Part shown: positions 9,875-19,446 of the stretch, piece by piece
Layout: the number at the start of each line of letters is the position of its first letter
Numbering within the stretch: position 1 is the stretch's first letter
Source of the DNA: Streptomyces sp. P3
GTDB taxonomy: Bacteria > Actinomycetota > Actinomycetes > Streptomycetales > Streptomycetaceae
Direction of reading: 5' to 3'
Length of the DNA stretch: 64,000 bases
NCBI GenBank assembly: GCA_016893485.2
Contig: JAFEKX020000001.1
Span: 7,209,501-7,273,500, forward strand
Program-made: the position numbers and the translations under genes
The notes under the pieces: model-generated
Seen by the model: only the letters and a program-made list of their open reading frames with translations
What the model was told of the DNA's origin: nothing
Databases searched by the model: none

Positions 9875-10619
9875 ATGCGTGAAGTGCCCGATGTCAGCAA
9901 GAAGCGGATCGAACTGAGCGTCCCTCAAGTCGCCGGGAGCGCGGTGGCGGCGGTGGTGGCCGCCAAACTCGCCTCCTACTTCGGGGTCTACGGCACGATC
10001 CTCGGCGCCGGCGTCGTGAGCGCGATAGCCACCTCCGGAGGCACCGTCTTCCAGCACTTCTTCAGCAGAACCGGCGCCCAGCTCCGGGAGGCGAAGGTCA
10101 CCTCCAGGGATGCCGTCAGCTCCAGGGAGCCGGGACAACCCCCGCGCGCCCCGGCGAGTTCACCGAGGGCACGGTCTACCGCGCGCGGGTGGGCAGTTGG
10201 AAGCGCCCGGTGCTCGCCGCGGCCCTCGTCTTCGGTGTCACGATGACCGGGATCACCGTCTACGAACTGGTGTCCGGCGACAGCTTCAGCGGCGGCAAGG
10301 GCACCACGGTCAGCGCCGCCGTCACCGGCCACGACACGTCCTCGTCCCCGAAGTCCGGCGACCACACCCCGAGTCCGGCCGACTCCCCGTCCGGCTCCCC
10401 GAACGACTCGTCGCCCTCCCCGGAGTCGCCGTCCGGCTCGACCGACACCGGCACACCTCCCAAGAGCGGTGCTACGACAGCCGGTCCGACCCCGGCACTT
10501 CGGACGGCGGCGGTACGCCGACCCCCACACCGAGCGCGTCGGCTACCGACCCAGCACCCTCCGCAAGTAGTCGTTCTGGAAGCGGCGATCAGGATCCAGC
10601 CGATCCCGCAACGCCGTGA
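9875..10619 (+). CDS. Hypothetical membrane protein with Ser/Pro/Thr-rich extracellular tail
   Basis: The N-terminus MREVPDVSKKRIELSVPQVA leads into a hydrophobic, glycine-rich segment (GSAVAAVVAAKLASYFGVYG and a following GTILGAGVVSAIATSGG). Further on is a single membrane span (PVLAAALVFGVTMTGITVYE) and then about 100 residues of Ser/Pro/Thr/Gly. This predicts an inner-membrane protein with a disordered outer tail. Two breaks (about 10135 and 10478) were bridged. The stop TGA at 10617-10619 lies inside the 3' end of the convergent lactone-oxidase gene, giving a tail-to-tail overlap of about 77 bp. The start follows GGAAAGG; a GTG at 9890 is an alternative. I do not recognise a family. Confidence 0.6.
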
Positions 10620-11862
10620 ACTCGCCGAAGCGCGGGTAGACCCCGGCGAAGTACTCCGCGTCCCGGGTGTGGACCTTGCCCCAGTGCGGACGGCCCTCGT
10701 GCGCGGTGAGGATGCGCTCGGCGGCGGTGAAGTACGCCTGGTAGGGCGTGCCTTTGAACATGTGCACGGCGATGTAGGCGCTGTCCCGGCCGGAGGCGGT
10801 GGACAGGGCGATGTCGTCCGCCGGGGCGGTGCGGACCTCCACGGGGAAACTGATCCTCAGGTCCGAGCGGTCGACCATGGTCTTCAGCTCGCGCAGGGTC
10901 TCGACGAGGGCCTCGCGCGGGACGGCGTACTCCATCTCCACGAAACGCACCCGGCGCGGGGACGTGAAGACCTTGTAGGGGATGTCGGTGTACGTCCGTG
11001 CCGACAGGGCCCTGCTGGAGATCTGGGCGATCGACGGGACCGTGCCGGGCGCCGCGCGGCCGACCCACTGGGCGACCTGGAAGACCCCGTTGGAGAGGAA
11101 CTCGTCCTCGAACCAGCCGGAGACCGGGCTCACCGGTTTCTCGGGGCCCGCGCTGCGGTTGTTGCGCTTGGTGTTGGTGCTGCCGGTGTGCGGGAACCAG
11201 TAGAACTCGAAGTGCTCGTTCTCGGCCCAGAGTTCGTCGAAGCGTCCGGTGACCTCGTCGAAGGTCATCGGCTCCTCGCGGGCCGTCAGCAGGAAGACGG
11301 GCTCCACGGCGAACGTGATCGCCGTGATGACCCCGAGGGCGCCGAGGCCTATGCGGGCCGCCGCGAAGACCTCCGGGTTCTCCTTCTCGGAGCAGGTGAG
11401 CACCGAGCCGTCCGCGGTGACCAGCTCAAGTCCCTTGATCTGGGCGGCTATCGAGGCCGACTCGCGGCCGGTGCCGTGGGTGCCGGTGCTGGTCGCCCCG
11501 AGACGGTCTGCTCCATGATGTCGCCCATGTTCGTGAGCGACAGTCCCTCGCGCGCGAGAGCCATGTTGAGTCTCTTGAGCGGGGTGCCCGCCTCGACCGT
11601 GACCGTCAAGGCATCCCGATCAATGTTGCGGATGCCGGTCAACAGTTGAGGACGGATCAACACGCCGTCCGTGGCGGCGATCGACGTGAAGGAGTGCCCG
11701 GTACCGACGGCCTTCACCGTCAGACCGTCCTCACCGGCCCGCCGCACGGCCGCGGCCAGTTCCTCCACGGAGGCGGGCGTGACCTCCCCGCGCGGGCCGC
11801 GACGCGACCGTACCGCCCCAGTTACGCCACGTGCCGTTCTTCGCGCTCGCTGTGGTGCTCAA
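10543..11862 (-). CDS. FAD-linked sugar-1,4-lactone oxidase (D-arabinono/L-gulono type)
   Basis: A flavoprotein of the vanillyl-alcohol-oxidase fold, about 440 residues. The FAD-binding part shows NWGGTVASRPA, VKAVGTGHSFTSIAATDG, VTVEAGTPLKRLNMALA and GDIMEQTVSGATSTGTHG. The substrate domain ends PHWGKVHTRDAEYFAGVYP, the family's terminal signature. It oxidises aldonolactones or related polyols; the exact substrate is not determined. Breaks near 11495 and 11790 were bridged. I choose the TTG at 11860-11862 because GGAGG lies 5 nt upstream and the family N-terminus follows. This start lies within the end of the upstream MFS gene (41-bp overlap), so the two are probably coupled. Confidence 0.85.
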
Positions 11863-13065
11863 CGGTGCCTCCCCGACCCGGCGCCGGTCTGCTGAGCCGG
11901 CGGTACCCCAGGAAACCGACCGCGACCGCGACGGCTCCGGCGACGACCGGAACCCCGTACCCGGCACGCGCGCCGGCTGCGTCGATCACCCAGCCGGCGA
12001 CGGAGGAGCCGAGCGCGACCCCGACCGCAAGGCCGGTGCTCACCCAGGTCATGCCTTCGGTGAGCTTCGCGCGAGGTACGTGCTCTTCGATGAGGGACAT
12101 CGTCGTGATCATCGTGGGTGCGATGGACAGGCCCGCAAGGAACAGCGCCACGGCCAGAAGCGGCAAGTTTCCGACCAGTAGGAGGGGGATCATACTCACG
12201 GCCATCGTGCATATGCCCAGCAGCCATCGACGTTCCGGGGCTCCCCGGAAGCGCATCAGCCCGAAGACGACACCCGCCGCGCAGGAGCCCGCCGCGTACA
12301 GCGCGAGGACGATGCTGGCACCGCCCTTGTGGCCCCGCTCGTCGGCGAACGCCACGGTGACCACGTCGACCGCTCCGAAGATCGCCCCGGTCGCCACGAA
12401 GGTGGCCACCAGCACCTGGAGACCGGCCGTGCGCAGCGCCGAGCCACCGGCCTTGTCGCCCCGCGCGCGTGGATGCGGCGCGGGCTCGGTGGCGCGCTGG
12501 GAGGTCAGCCAGAAGACACCCACCGCCAGGAAGCAGGCGGCCAGCAGGGGACCGGCCTCCGGGAACCATGCCGTGGACAGCCCGATGGAGATGATCGGCC
12601 CGAAGATGAAGCACACCTCGTCCACCACGGACTCCAGGAGTACGCCGTGTGCAGCTGCGGGGTGCCCCGGTAGATCGCCGCCCAGCGCGCGCGGACCATC
12701 GCGCCCAGGCTCGGCACCGACCCGATGCCGGCGGCGCACACGAACAGCACCCAGTCCGGCCACTCGAAGCGGGCGGCCAGCAGCAGCCCGGCCGCCGCGA
12801 GCAGCGCCACCAGGGTCGCCGGGCGCAGCACCCGCCGCTGCCCGTACTGGTCGACCCAGCGAGAGATCCGCGGCCCGATCGCGGCGGCGGCCAGCGCGAT
12901 GGTGGCCGACAGGGCGCCCGCGAGTCCGTAGCGCCCGTTGATCTGGGAGATCATCGTGACGACGCCGATGCCCATCATCGACAGTGGCATACGGCCGAGG
13001 AACCCCGCGGCGGAGAAGCCCTTGGAGCCGGGTGCGGCGAACAGGGCGCGATAGGGGCTGGGCAC
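11822..13065 (-). CDS. MFS transporter
   Basis: About 414 residues with 12 hydrophobic segments, starting MPSPYRALFAAPG and containing GAMVRARWAAIYRG between helices 4 and 5. Further hydrophobic stretches include LQVLVATFVATGAIFGAVD, LLAVALFLAGLSIAPTMI and a late VSTGLAVGVALGSSVAGWV. This is a drug or metabolite exporter-type arrangement, but the cargo is unknown. One break near 12635 was bridged. The GTG start has GGAGA 4 nt upstream. It overlaps the downstream lactone-oxidase gene, which suggests a common role in handling a sugar-derived compound; that is inference. Confidence 0.85.
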
Positions 13066-13292
13066 GGTGTCTCCGGTCGGGAAAGAGCAGGGGGCGGCTC
13101 GGTGGTGCCGCGGTGACGGCTACGTAAGGTGCTAATGCGGCTGATACAGCTTACGAGCAGGTGGGCCCCGTTGCACCCGTCCGTCACCGGTCTGGATCTA
13201 CGGGCGGATCTCGGCCCCGATCCCCGTCCCGATGCTCCGTCCGGCACCCCGCCGTTTCCCGGCTGTCAGTGGCGGGTGGCAGGATCGGAGGC

Positions 13293-14420
13293 ATGCCAGA
13301 CGTGCTCGATGCCACCCCGTACGACGCCCTTCTCCTGCTCTCGTTCGGCGGCCCCGAAGGCCCGGAAGACGTGGTTCCGTTCCTGGAGAACGTGACGCGA
13401 GGGCGAGGCATCCCCAAGGAACGCCTCAGGGAAGTGGGCCAGCACTACTTCCTGTTCGGCGGGGTCAGCCCGATCAACGACCAGAACCGCGCCCTCCTGG
13501 ACGCCCTCCGCAAGGACTTCGCGGACCACGGCCTGGACCTGCCCGTCTACTGGGGCAACCGCAACTGGGCGCCGTACCTGACGGACACCCTGCGCGAGAT
13601 GGTCGCCGACGGCCGCCGTCGCATCCTGGTCCTCGCCACCAGCGCCTACGCGTCGTACTCGGGCTGCCGCCAGTACCGCGAGAACCTCGCGGACTCCCTG
13701 GCCGCCCTCGAGGCAGAGGGGCTCGACCTCCCGAAGGTCGACAAGCTGCGCCACTACTTCAACCACCCCGGCTTCCTGGAGCCGATGATCGACGGCGTCG
13801 TCGCGTCCCTCGCCGACCTCCCCGAGGACGTCCGGGACGGCGCGCACCTCGCCTTCTCGACCCACTCCATCCCGCTCGCCGCCGCCGACAGCTCCGGCCC
13901 GGCCGAGGAGCACGGGGACGGCGGGGCGTACGTCAAGGAGCACCTGGACGTGGCCCGGCTGGTCGCCGACGCCGTTTGCGAGCGCACCGGCGTCGACCAC
14001 CCCTGGCAGCTCGTCTACCAGTCCCGCTCCGGCGCCCCGCACATCCCGTGGCTCGAGCCCGACATCTGCGACCACCTGGAGGAGCGGCACGCGGCCGGCG
14101 TCCCCGCGGTCGTCATGGCCCCCATCGGCTTCGTCTCCGACCACATGGAGGTCCTCTACGACCTCGACACGGAGGCCACGGCCAAGGCGGCCGAACTGGG
14201 CCTGCCCGTACGCCGGTCGGCCACCGTCGGCGCCGATCCGCGCTTCGCCGCCGCGATCCGCGAACTGGTCCTGGAGCGCGCGGCCGTCGAGAGCGGCGGC
14301 CAGGTCACTCCCTGCGCCCTGGGCGCGCTCGGCGCAAGCCACAACCTCTGCCCGGTGGGCTGCTGCCCCGCCCGCGCCCCCGCCCCGCCGCCGCGGGCGC
14401 CCGACAGCCCCTACGCCTGA
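13293..14420 (+). CDS. hemH: Ferrochelatase (coproporphyrin III type, HemH/CpfC)
   Basis: Inserts Fe2+ into a porphyrin; in Actinobacteria the substrate is coproporphyrin III, in the coproporphyrin-dependent haem pathway. Intact, 375 residues. Typical segments are LLLLSFGGPEGPEDV, GGVSPINDQNRAL, VYWGNRNWAPY, the His of FSTHSIP, YQSRSGAPHIPWLEPD and APIGFVSDHMEVLYDLD. The C-terminal CPVGCCP, together with CALGALG upstream, supplies cysteines for the [2Fe-2S] cluster known in actinobacterial enzymes. CAGGAT 7 nt before the ATG and a GGAGG motif give the start either a leaderless or a weakly leadered form. The inositol monophosphatase gene follows after 8 nt. Confidence 0.95.
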   Translation: MPDVLDATPYDALLLLSFGGPEGPEDVVPFLENVTRGRGIPKERLREVGQHYFLFGGVSPINDQNRALLDALRKDFADHGLDLPVYWGNRNWAPYLTDTLREMVADGRRRILVLATSAYASYSGCRQYRENLADSLAALEAEGLDLPKVDKLRHYFNHPGFLEPMIDGVVASLADLPEDVRDGAHLAFSTHSIPLAAADSSGPAEEHGDGGAYVKEHLDVARLVADAVCERTGVDHPWQLVYQSRSGAPHIPWLEPDICDHLEERHAAGVPAVVMAPIGFVSDHMEVLYDLDTEATAKAAELGLPVRRSATVGADPRFAAAIRELVLERAAVESGGQVTPCALGALGASHNLCPVGCCPARAPAPPPRAPDSPYA

Positions 14421-14428
14421 GGAGCGCC

Positions 14429-15244
14429 GTGACCGACCCCCTGCACCAGGAACTGCTCGCCCTCGCCCAGGAGGCCGCCCACAAGGCAGGCGCCCTGCTG
14501 CGGGACGGGCGCCCGGCCGACCTCGCCGTAGCCGCCACGAAGTCCAGCCCGATCGACGTCGTCACCGAGATGGACATCGCGGCCGAGAAGCTGATCACCG
14601 ACCTGATCTCCGAACAGCGCCCCGACGACGGCTTCCTGGGTGAGGAGGGCGCCTCCGTCGTGGGCACCAGCGGCGTCCGCTGGGTCATCGACCCGCTCGA
14701 CGGCACGGTCAACTACCTCTACGGACTGCCCACTTGGTCGGTCTCCATCGCGGCCGAGCTGCACGGCGAGACCGTCGCCGGGGTCGTCGCGGTCCCGATG
14801 CGCGGCGAGACGTTCCACGCGGTGCTCGGCGGCGGGGCGTGGGCCACGGGCGCGTGGGAGGGCGAACGCGGGCTCGCCTGCCGCCCGACGGCGCCCCTGG
14901 AGCAGGCGCTGGTCTCGACCGGCTTCAACTACGTCACCGAGGTGCGTGCCCACCAGGCCGACGTGGCCCAGAAGCTGATCCCCCTGCTGCGCGACATCCG
15001 GCGCGGCGGCTCGGCCGCGGTCGACCTCTGCGACGTGGCGTCGGGCCGCCTCGACGGCTACTACGAGCGGGGCCTGAACCCCTGGGACCTCGCCGCGGGC
15101 GACCTGATCGCCCGTGAGGCGGGCGCCCTGACCGGTGGACGCCTCGGAGAACGCCCCGCACGCGATCTGGCGATCGCCGCCACCCCGGGCGTCTTCGAGC
15201 CCCTCCAGCGGCTGCTGGAGGACTTCGGCGCCTGGCACGACTGA
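14429..15244 (+). CDS. suhB: Inositol monophosphatase family protein
   Basis: A Mg2+-dependent phosphatase acting on inositol-1-phosphate or a related sugar phosphate. Intact, 271 residues. The family motifs are present: the early Glu/Asp pair in GFLGEEGAS, then WVIDPLDGTVNYLYG with the metal-binding aspartates, and the late NPWDLAAGDLIAREAG. The GTG at 14429 is preceded by GGAG and lies 8 nt after the ferrochelatase stop, so the two form an operon. A strong terminator follows. Family members also act on NADP or fructose-1,6-bisphosphate, so the substrate is not certain. Confidence 0.9.
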   Translation: MTDPLHQELLALAQEAAHKAGALLRDGRPADLAVAATKSSPIDVVTEMDIAAEKLITDLISEQRPDDGFLGEEGASVVGTSGVRWVIDPLDGTVNYLYGLPTWSVSIAAELHGETVAGVVAVPMRGETFHAVLGGGAWATGAWEGERGLACRPTAPLEQALVSTGFNYVTEVRAHQADVAQKLIPLLRDIRRGGSAAVDLCDVASGRLDGYYERGLNPWDLAAGDLIAREAGALTGGRLGERPARDLAIAATPGVFEPLQRLLEDFGAWHD

Positions 15245-15292
15245 CGCTCCCGGCACCGGCTTGGCTGCCCGGGCGGCGAGAGAGCCACAAGC

Positions 15293-15332
15293 AGCAGGAC
15301 CCCGGCGCTGGATTCGCCGGGGTCCTGCTTTT
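15293..15332 (+). terminator. Strong intrinsic terminator after suhB
   Basis: A 15-bp perfect stem (AGCAGGACCCCGGCG at 15293-15307, partner at 15315-15329) with a 7-nt loop is followed by a T run. It can also serve the small convergent gene at 15349-15522. Confidence 0.9.
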
Positions 15333-15348
15333 CCGCTGGCCGCACTGA

Positions 15349-15522
15349 TCAGACGCTCGTCGCGCCGACCTCCACACCGTGGTCGGCGGCGAGGCGGCGC
15401 AGGTCGTCGAGCTCGGCCTGTTCCACCTCGACGAGGAAGTCGTCGCCCTCGTCACGAGCCCGCGTCAGGTCGGTCTCGGTCGCCCTTATGCGCTGCAGAA
15501 GTCCTGCGGTGAATGCGTCCAT
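15349..15522 (-). CDS. Small conserved acidic protein, 57 aa
   Basis: A short intact protein, MDAFTAGLLQRIRATETDLT continuing to DDFLVEVEQAELDDLRRLAA and ending GVEVGATSV. It is helical, with a heptad-like pattern of leucine, isoleucine and valine, and is rich in Asp/Glu. No membrane segment is seen. A GAGGGGG sequence 8 nt before the ATG looks like a ribosome-binding site. I believe similar ORFs occur beside cutR in other Streptomyces, but I cannot verify that here. The function is unknown; a small coiled-coil adaptor is one possibility. Confidence 0.75.
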   Translation of the reverse strand: MDAFTAGLLQRIRATETDLTRARDEGDDFLVEVEQAELDDLRRLAADHGVEVGATSV

Positions 15523-15936
15523 GCTGCGCCCCCTCGTCCTGGGTCGTGGGTCGTTTGGCACGGGGTGTGCCGTCCGGAAGGGGCGATCACGTCTGCGGTT
15601 CGGGGTGCCCAGCGCTGCCCTGGCTGGGCGGCGACGGTGCCGGACACCCACGCCCGCTCTGCGGAAGCGGTTGGACGTACCACAAGGTGGCTTGCCACGT
15701 GCAGAGCGTGATCGCGGGGTGTAAAGCCGTCCTCCCCCGCTCCCTTCCGTGGAAACCTCAACCCACCGAGAAAATCCCGCATTCCCGGGCCTCACACCTG
15801 ACCTTCATCTCGCCCCGGGCCGCCTTACAGCCGACTTATGGCCGAAAAGGGCAGGATGGAGGTCACACAGCCACGAAGACCCTGCCCGCGTGCGCCCAGG
15901 CGCGCTACGCGGGTGGACAGAGGAAGGACAAGCGAC
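15523..15936. other. Upstream region of cutR and of the 57-aa gene
   Basis: 414 bp between divergent genes. It has moderately lower GC near 15740-15850. It should hold the promoters of both. No convincing ORF or operator was identified. Confidence 0.4.
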
Positions 15937-16589
15937 GTGCGCGTACTCGTCGTCGAGGACGAGCAGCTGCTCGCCGATGCGGTGGCCACCGGACTGCGCC
16001 GGGAGGCCATGGCCGTCGACGTCGTGTACGACGGTGCGGCCGCCCTGGAGCGCATCGGCGTCAACGACTACGACGTGGTCGTCCTCGACCGCGACCTCCC
16101 GCTCGTGCACGGGGACGACGTCTGCCGCAAGATCGTCGAGCTCGGCATGCCCACCCGCGTGCTGATGCTGACCGCGTCCGGCGACGTCAGCGACCGTGTC
16201 GAGGGCCTGGAGATCGGCGCCGACGACTATCTGCCCAAGCCCTTCGCGTTCAGCGAGCTGACGGCACGCGTGCGTGCCCTCGGCCGGCGCACGAGCGTGC
16301 CGCTGCCCCCGTCCTGGAGCGCGCCGGCATCAAGCTCGACCCGAACCGCCGCGAGGTGTTCCGGGACGGCAAGGAAGTCCAGCTCGCGCCCAAGGAGTTC
16401 GCCGTCCTGGAGGTGCTGCTGCGCAGCGAGGGTGCCGTCGTCTCCGCGGAGCAGCTCCTGGAGAAGGCGTGGGACGAGAACACGGACCCGTTCACCAACG
16501 TCGTGCGCGTCACCGTGATGACCCTGCGCCGCAAGCTCGGTGAGCCCGCGGTCATCGTCACCGTTCCCGGCTCCGGCTACCGGATCTGA
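15937..16589 (+). CDS. cutR: Response regulator CutR (OmpR/PhoB family)
   Basis: The receiver domain starts VRVLVVEDEQLLADAV, with the phosphoacceptor Asp-51 in DYDVVVLDRDLP and the conserved Lys in YLPKPFAFSEL. The C-terminal winged helix shows DPNRREVFRDGKEVQLAPKE, SAEQLLEKAWDE and VMTLRRKLGEP, ending GSGYRI. One break near 16292 separates the two domains in the raw frame. Length is about 217 residues. The sensor kinase gene follows after 6 nt. The gene is assigned as cutR from its close resemblance to the Streptomyces CutRS system and from its place next to the ferrochelatase and DUF4193 genes. CutRS has been linked to antibiotic production and to envelope protein quality. Confidence 0.92.
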
Positions 16590-16595
16590 TCACCT

Positions 16596-17826
16596 GTGGC
16601 CACGACCCCGGCGCCTCCCCAGGCGCCCCCGAAGCCCACGTGGGATCCCAGAAGGCCCGAACCGCCGTTCCCCTGGCTGCGACCCACCATCCGCATAAGG
16701 CTCACGCTGCTGTACGGCGGCATGTTCCTGATCGCCGGCATCCTGCTGCTGTCGATCATCTACCTGCTCGCCGCGCACGCGTTGAACGTGGGCAGTGAGC
16801 TCCCCTTCAAGGTCATCTCCGGCTCGGTCGGCAGCAGCACCTGCAACTTCCCGTCCTCGCCGTCTGCGCCCGAGATGAACAACGCGATGAACGAGTGCGT
16901 CAACCAGCAGCGCCAGCACGCTCTCGACGACCTGCTCAGCCGCTCGCTGCTGGCCCTGCTCGGCCTCGCGATCATCGCCTTCGCCTTCGGGTACGCGATG
17001 GCGGGCCGGGTGCTGTCCCCGCTGGGCCGGATCACCCGGACGGCCCGCGCGGTGGCCGGCTCGGACCTGTCCCGCCGGATCGAGCTGGACGGCCCGGACG
17101 ACGAGCTCAAGGAGCTCGCGGACACCTTCGACGAGATGCTGGACCGGCTGCAGCGGGCCTTCACCGCCCAGCAGCGCTTCGTGGGAAACGCGTCGCACGA
17201 GCTGCGCACCCCCTGGCGATCAACCGCACGCTCCTTGAGGTGCATCTGTCCGATCCCGGCGCCCCCATCGAGCTCCAGCAGCTCGGCAAGACCCTGCTGG
17301 CCACCAACGAGCGCAGCGAGCAGCTCGTCGAGGGCCTGCTGCTGCTCGCCCGCAGCGACAACCAGATCGTCGAGCGCAAGCCCGTGGACCTCGCCGAGGT
17401 CGCCGAGCAGGCCGTCGACCAGGTGCACGCCGAGGCGGTCGCCAAGGGCGTGGTGATCCGCGGCGAGCGGAAACCCGCGGTCGTCCAGGGCAACGGCGTC
17501 CTCCTGGAGCGCATCGCCCTGAACCTGGTGCAGAACGCGGTGCGGTACAACGTGCCGGAGGACGGCTGGGTCGAGGTCACCACCGAGGTCCAGCACGGCC
17601 ACGCGGTGCTGGTCGTCTCGAACTCGGGCCCGGTGGTCCCGGCGTACGAGGTCGACAACCTCTTCGAGCCCTTCAGGCGGCTGCGTACGGAGCGAACGGG
17701 CAGCGACAAGGGTGTGGGCCTCGGTCTCTCGATCGCGCGCTCCGTGGCGCGCGCTCACGGCGGTCACATCTCGGCCCAGCCGCGCGAGGGGGTGGGCTCG
17801 TGATGCGCGTCACCCTGCCCATCTGA
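16596..17826 (+). CDS. cutS: Sensor histidine kinase CutS
   Basis: About 411 residues. A proline-rich N-terminus is followed by membrane helix 1 (residues ~33-60) and a short extracytoplasmic loop (~61-105) with exactly two cysteines, Cys-83 and Cys-101. Helix 2 spans ~112-138. A HAMP domain (RVLSPLGRITRTARAVAG), the H-box NASHELRTPLAINRT and the ATPase motifs NLVQNAVRYN and GVGLGLSIARSV follow. Breaks near 17213 (inside the H-box) and just before the end were bridged; the corrected end reads MRVTLPI with TGA at 17824-17826. The kinase autophosphorylates and passes the phosphate to CutR. The cysteine pair suggests redox sensing outside the cell. Confidence 0.92.
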
Positions 17827-18218
17827 GATCATGTCGCCGACACACGAGGATGTTCGCTTTGCGCGGAATTCTCTGGCCGCTTCCTCGGCACCCCCGTGTG
17901 TGATCGATCACAAGCGCGATTTTCAGGCCATCTACTCTCCGTGATCATGCACCCTGTCGGAAAGCCGGGAAAATCCGGGTTTTCGAGGGTCTTGATCACG
18001 GGAAGTACACGATGAGGCGCCTTTGAAGAGCGGCACGAGGACCGTGTACGGTCCCCTTCGCCATCCAAGCCGATCACTCTTGAGGGGTCCGGTTGGGTGT
18101 CGATTGAGTAACAGACCTTGATGTGAGGCAAAATCTCCGCCTCAGGTCGGGCACAAGTCCGGCCTCTCACGCGTTACGTGCGCTGGAGACACCGCAGACA
18201 CCCAGAGGGGAGAGCGAC
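17827..18218. promoter_or_regulatory. Regulatory intergenic region before the DUF4193 gene, with TGATC palindromes
   Basis: 392 bp, less GC-rich than its surroundings. It contains a perfect 14-bp palindrome, TGTGATCGATCACA, at 17899-17912. Related half-sites follow, such as GTGATCATGCAC near 17940, TTGATCACGGG near 17992 and GATCACTC near 18070. The spacing differs from the known CRP consensus. These could be binding sites for an unidentified regulator of the DUF4193 gene. Confidence 0.45.
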
Positions 18219-18515
18219 ATGGCAACGGATTACGACACCCCACGCAAGACCGACGACGACGTCGACTCGGACAGCCTTGAAGAGCTCAAGGCGCGTAGGA
18301 ACGACAAGTCGACTTCCGCAGTGGACGTCGACGAATTCGAGGCCGCCGAAGGCCTCGAGCTGCCCGGAGCGGACCTCTCGAACGAAGAGCTGGCCGTCCG
18401 GGTGCTGCCCAAGCAGCAGGACGAGTTCACTTGCATGAGCTGCTTCCTGGTGCACCACCGCAGCCAGCTGGCCCGCGAGAAGAACGGCCAGCCGATCTGC
18501 CGCGACTGCGACTGA
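18219..18515 (+). CDS. DUF4193 family small zinc-ribbon-like protein
   Basis: A 98-residue intact actinobacterial core protein. It begins MATDYDTPRKTDDDVDSDSL, is highly acidic in its N-terminal two thirds, and ends with two CxxC pairs: FTCMSCFLVHH and PICRDCD. The four cysteines are well placed for one zinc ion. No function is established to my knowledge. Orthologues sit next to DUF3093 and dut in other Actinobacteria, including Rv2699c of M. tuberculosis as I recall. AGGGGAGAG upstream gives a good ribosome-binding site. The long leader with palindromes suggests regulated expression. Confidence 0.9.
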   Translation: MATDYDTPRKTDDDVDSDSLEELKARRNDKSTSAVDVDEFEAAEGLELPGADLSNEELAVRVLPKQQDEFTCMSCFLVHHRSQLAREKNGQPICRDCD

Positions 18516-18528
18516 GGAGGGGTCGGCC

Positions 18529-19446
18529 GTGACTGGCTCGACCCCACCCTGGAAGCGCCGCTCCCGGCGATCGGGAGCGGACGAAGGACCGACTGTGGGT
18601 CCTCATGGCGCGCGTGACGACGAGCGGGGCTCATCCGACCAGGGATCAGCCTCGCTCGAACCGGCGGCGAACCGGGCTGACCTCCCGGTGCCGGCGAACG
18701 ATCCCGCAGCCGCCCCCGTCGCCAAACGACGGGCGGCGGTGATCCGGGACAAGGCCAGGGAAGGCGTCCGTAAGGGCGGCAGCCGGGCCAGGGCCGGTCT
18801 GGCGTACCTCGCGGACCGGATCATCGACATCGCCCCGCGGATCCCCGTACGGGACCTCGAGGCGCTTCGGCGGCAGTTCCCGGGCCTCGGCCCCGAGCAG
18901 CTCGCCGACAAACTGGTGGCGGGCGCGGCGAACGCGACGTCGACCGTCGGCGCGGGCATCGGCGCCGCGGCGATGCTCCCGGTGCCGCCCGCGATGCCCA
19001 CCGAACTGGCCGCCGAGATCACCGGCGTGGCCGCGATCGAGCTGAAGCTCATCGCCGAGCTGTACGAGGTCTACGGCGTCCGTCCGCCTGGGGACCTCCG
19101 GCAGCGCAGCGTCGCGTATCTGAACTCGTGGTCCGGGGAGCGCGGCATCGACGTGACCAAGCCGTCGACCATGAGCACCGCGCTGAACGGCCACATGAAG
19201 CGTGAGCTGCGCCAGCAGATCATGAAGCGCATGGTGCGGGACCTGCCGAACCTGATGCCGTTCATGGTCGGCGCCGCCGTCGGAGCGGTCATGAACCGCC
19301 GGGACACCAAGAAGCTCGCCGAGCGCATCCGCAAGGACCTGCGCAAGGACCAGGTCCCGTGGGACGCGCTGCCCCAGCTCCCGCCTCTTGAGGCCCCGCC
19401 GGACCCACTCCGGATGGGTGAGATCCCGAAGGAACTCGGGTACTAG
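18529..19446 (+). CDS. Conserved hypothetical protein with a glycine-zipper membrane-like region
   Basis: 305 residues, intact. The first ~80 residues are disordered and charged. A helical region follows (IIDIAPRIPVRDLEALRRQF), then a glycine/alanine-rich stretch NATSTVGAGIGAAAMLPVPP. A conserved TELAAEITGVAAIELKLIAE and VYGVRPP segment resembles EcsC-like proteins. A second GxxxG stretch, FMVGAAVGAVMNRRDTKKLA, comes near the end. Membrane association is likely, but the function is unknown. A GAGGAGGGG ribosome-binding site and a 13-nt gap link it to the DUF4193 gene. Its stop overlaps the convergent DUF3093 stop within CTAG. Confidence 0.75.
   Translation: MTGSTPPWKRRSRRSGADEGPTVGPHGARDDERGSSDQGSASLEPAANRADLPVPANDPAAAPVAKRRAAVIRDKAREGVRKGGSRARAGLAYLADRIIDIAPRIPVRDLEALRRQFPGLGPEQLADKLVAGAANATSTVGAGIGAAAMLPVPPAMPTELAAEITGVAAIELKLIAELYEVYGVRPPGDLRQRSVAYLNSWSGERGIDVTKPSTMSTALNGHMKRELRQQIMKRMVRDLPNLMPFMVGAAVGAVMNRRDTKKLAERIRKDLRKDQVPWDALPQLPPLEAPPDPLRMGEIPKELGY

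Noticed and set aside
10189..11649. Long plus-strand ORF across 10.6-11.6 kb
   Set aside because: After about 10480 it is antisense to the well-supported lactone-oxidase gene and has no family resemblance.
17899..17912. TGTGATCGATCACA as a CRP binding site
   Set aside because: The centre has 4 nt between TGTGA and TCACA, whereas CRP sites have 6, so it does not fit the consensus; it is kept only as an unexplained palindrome.
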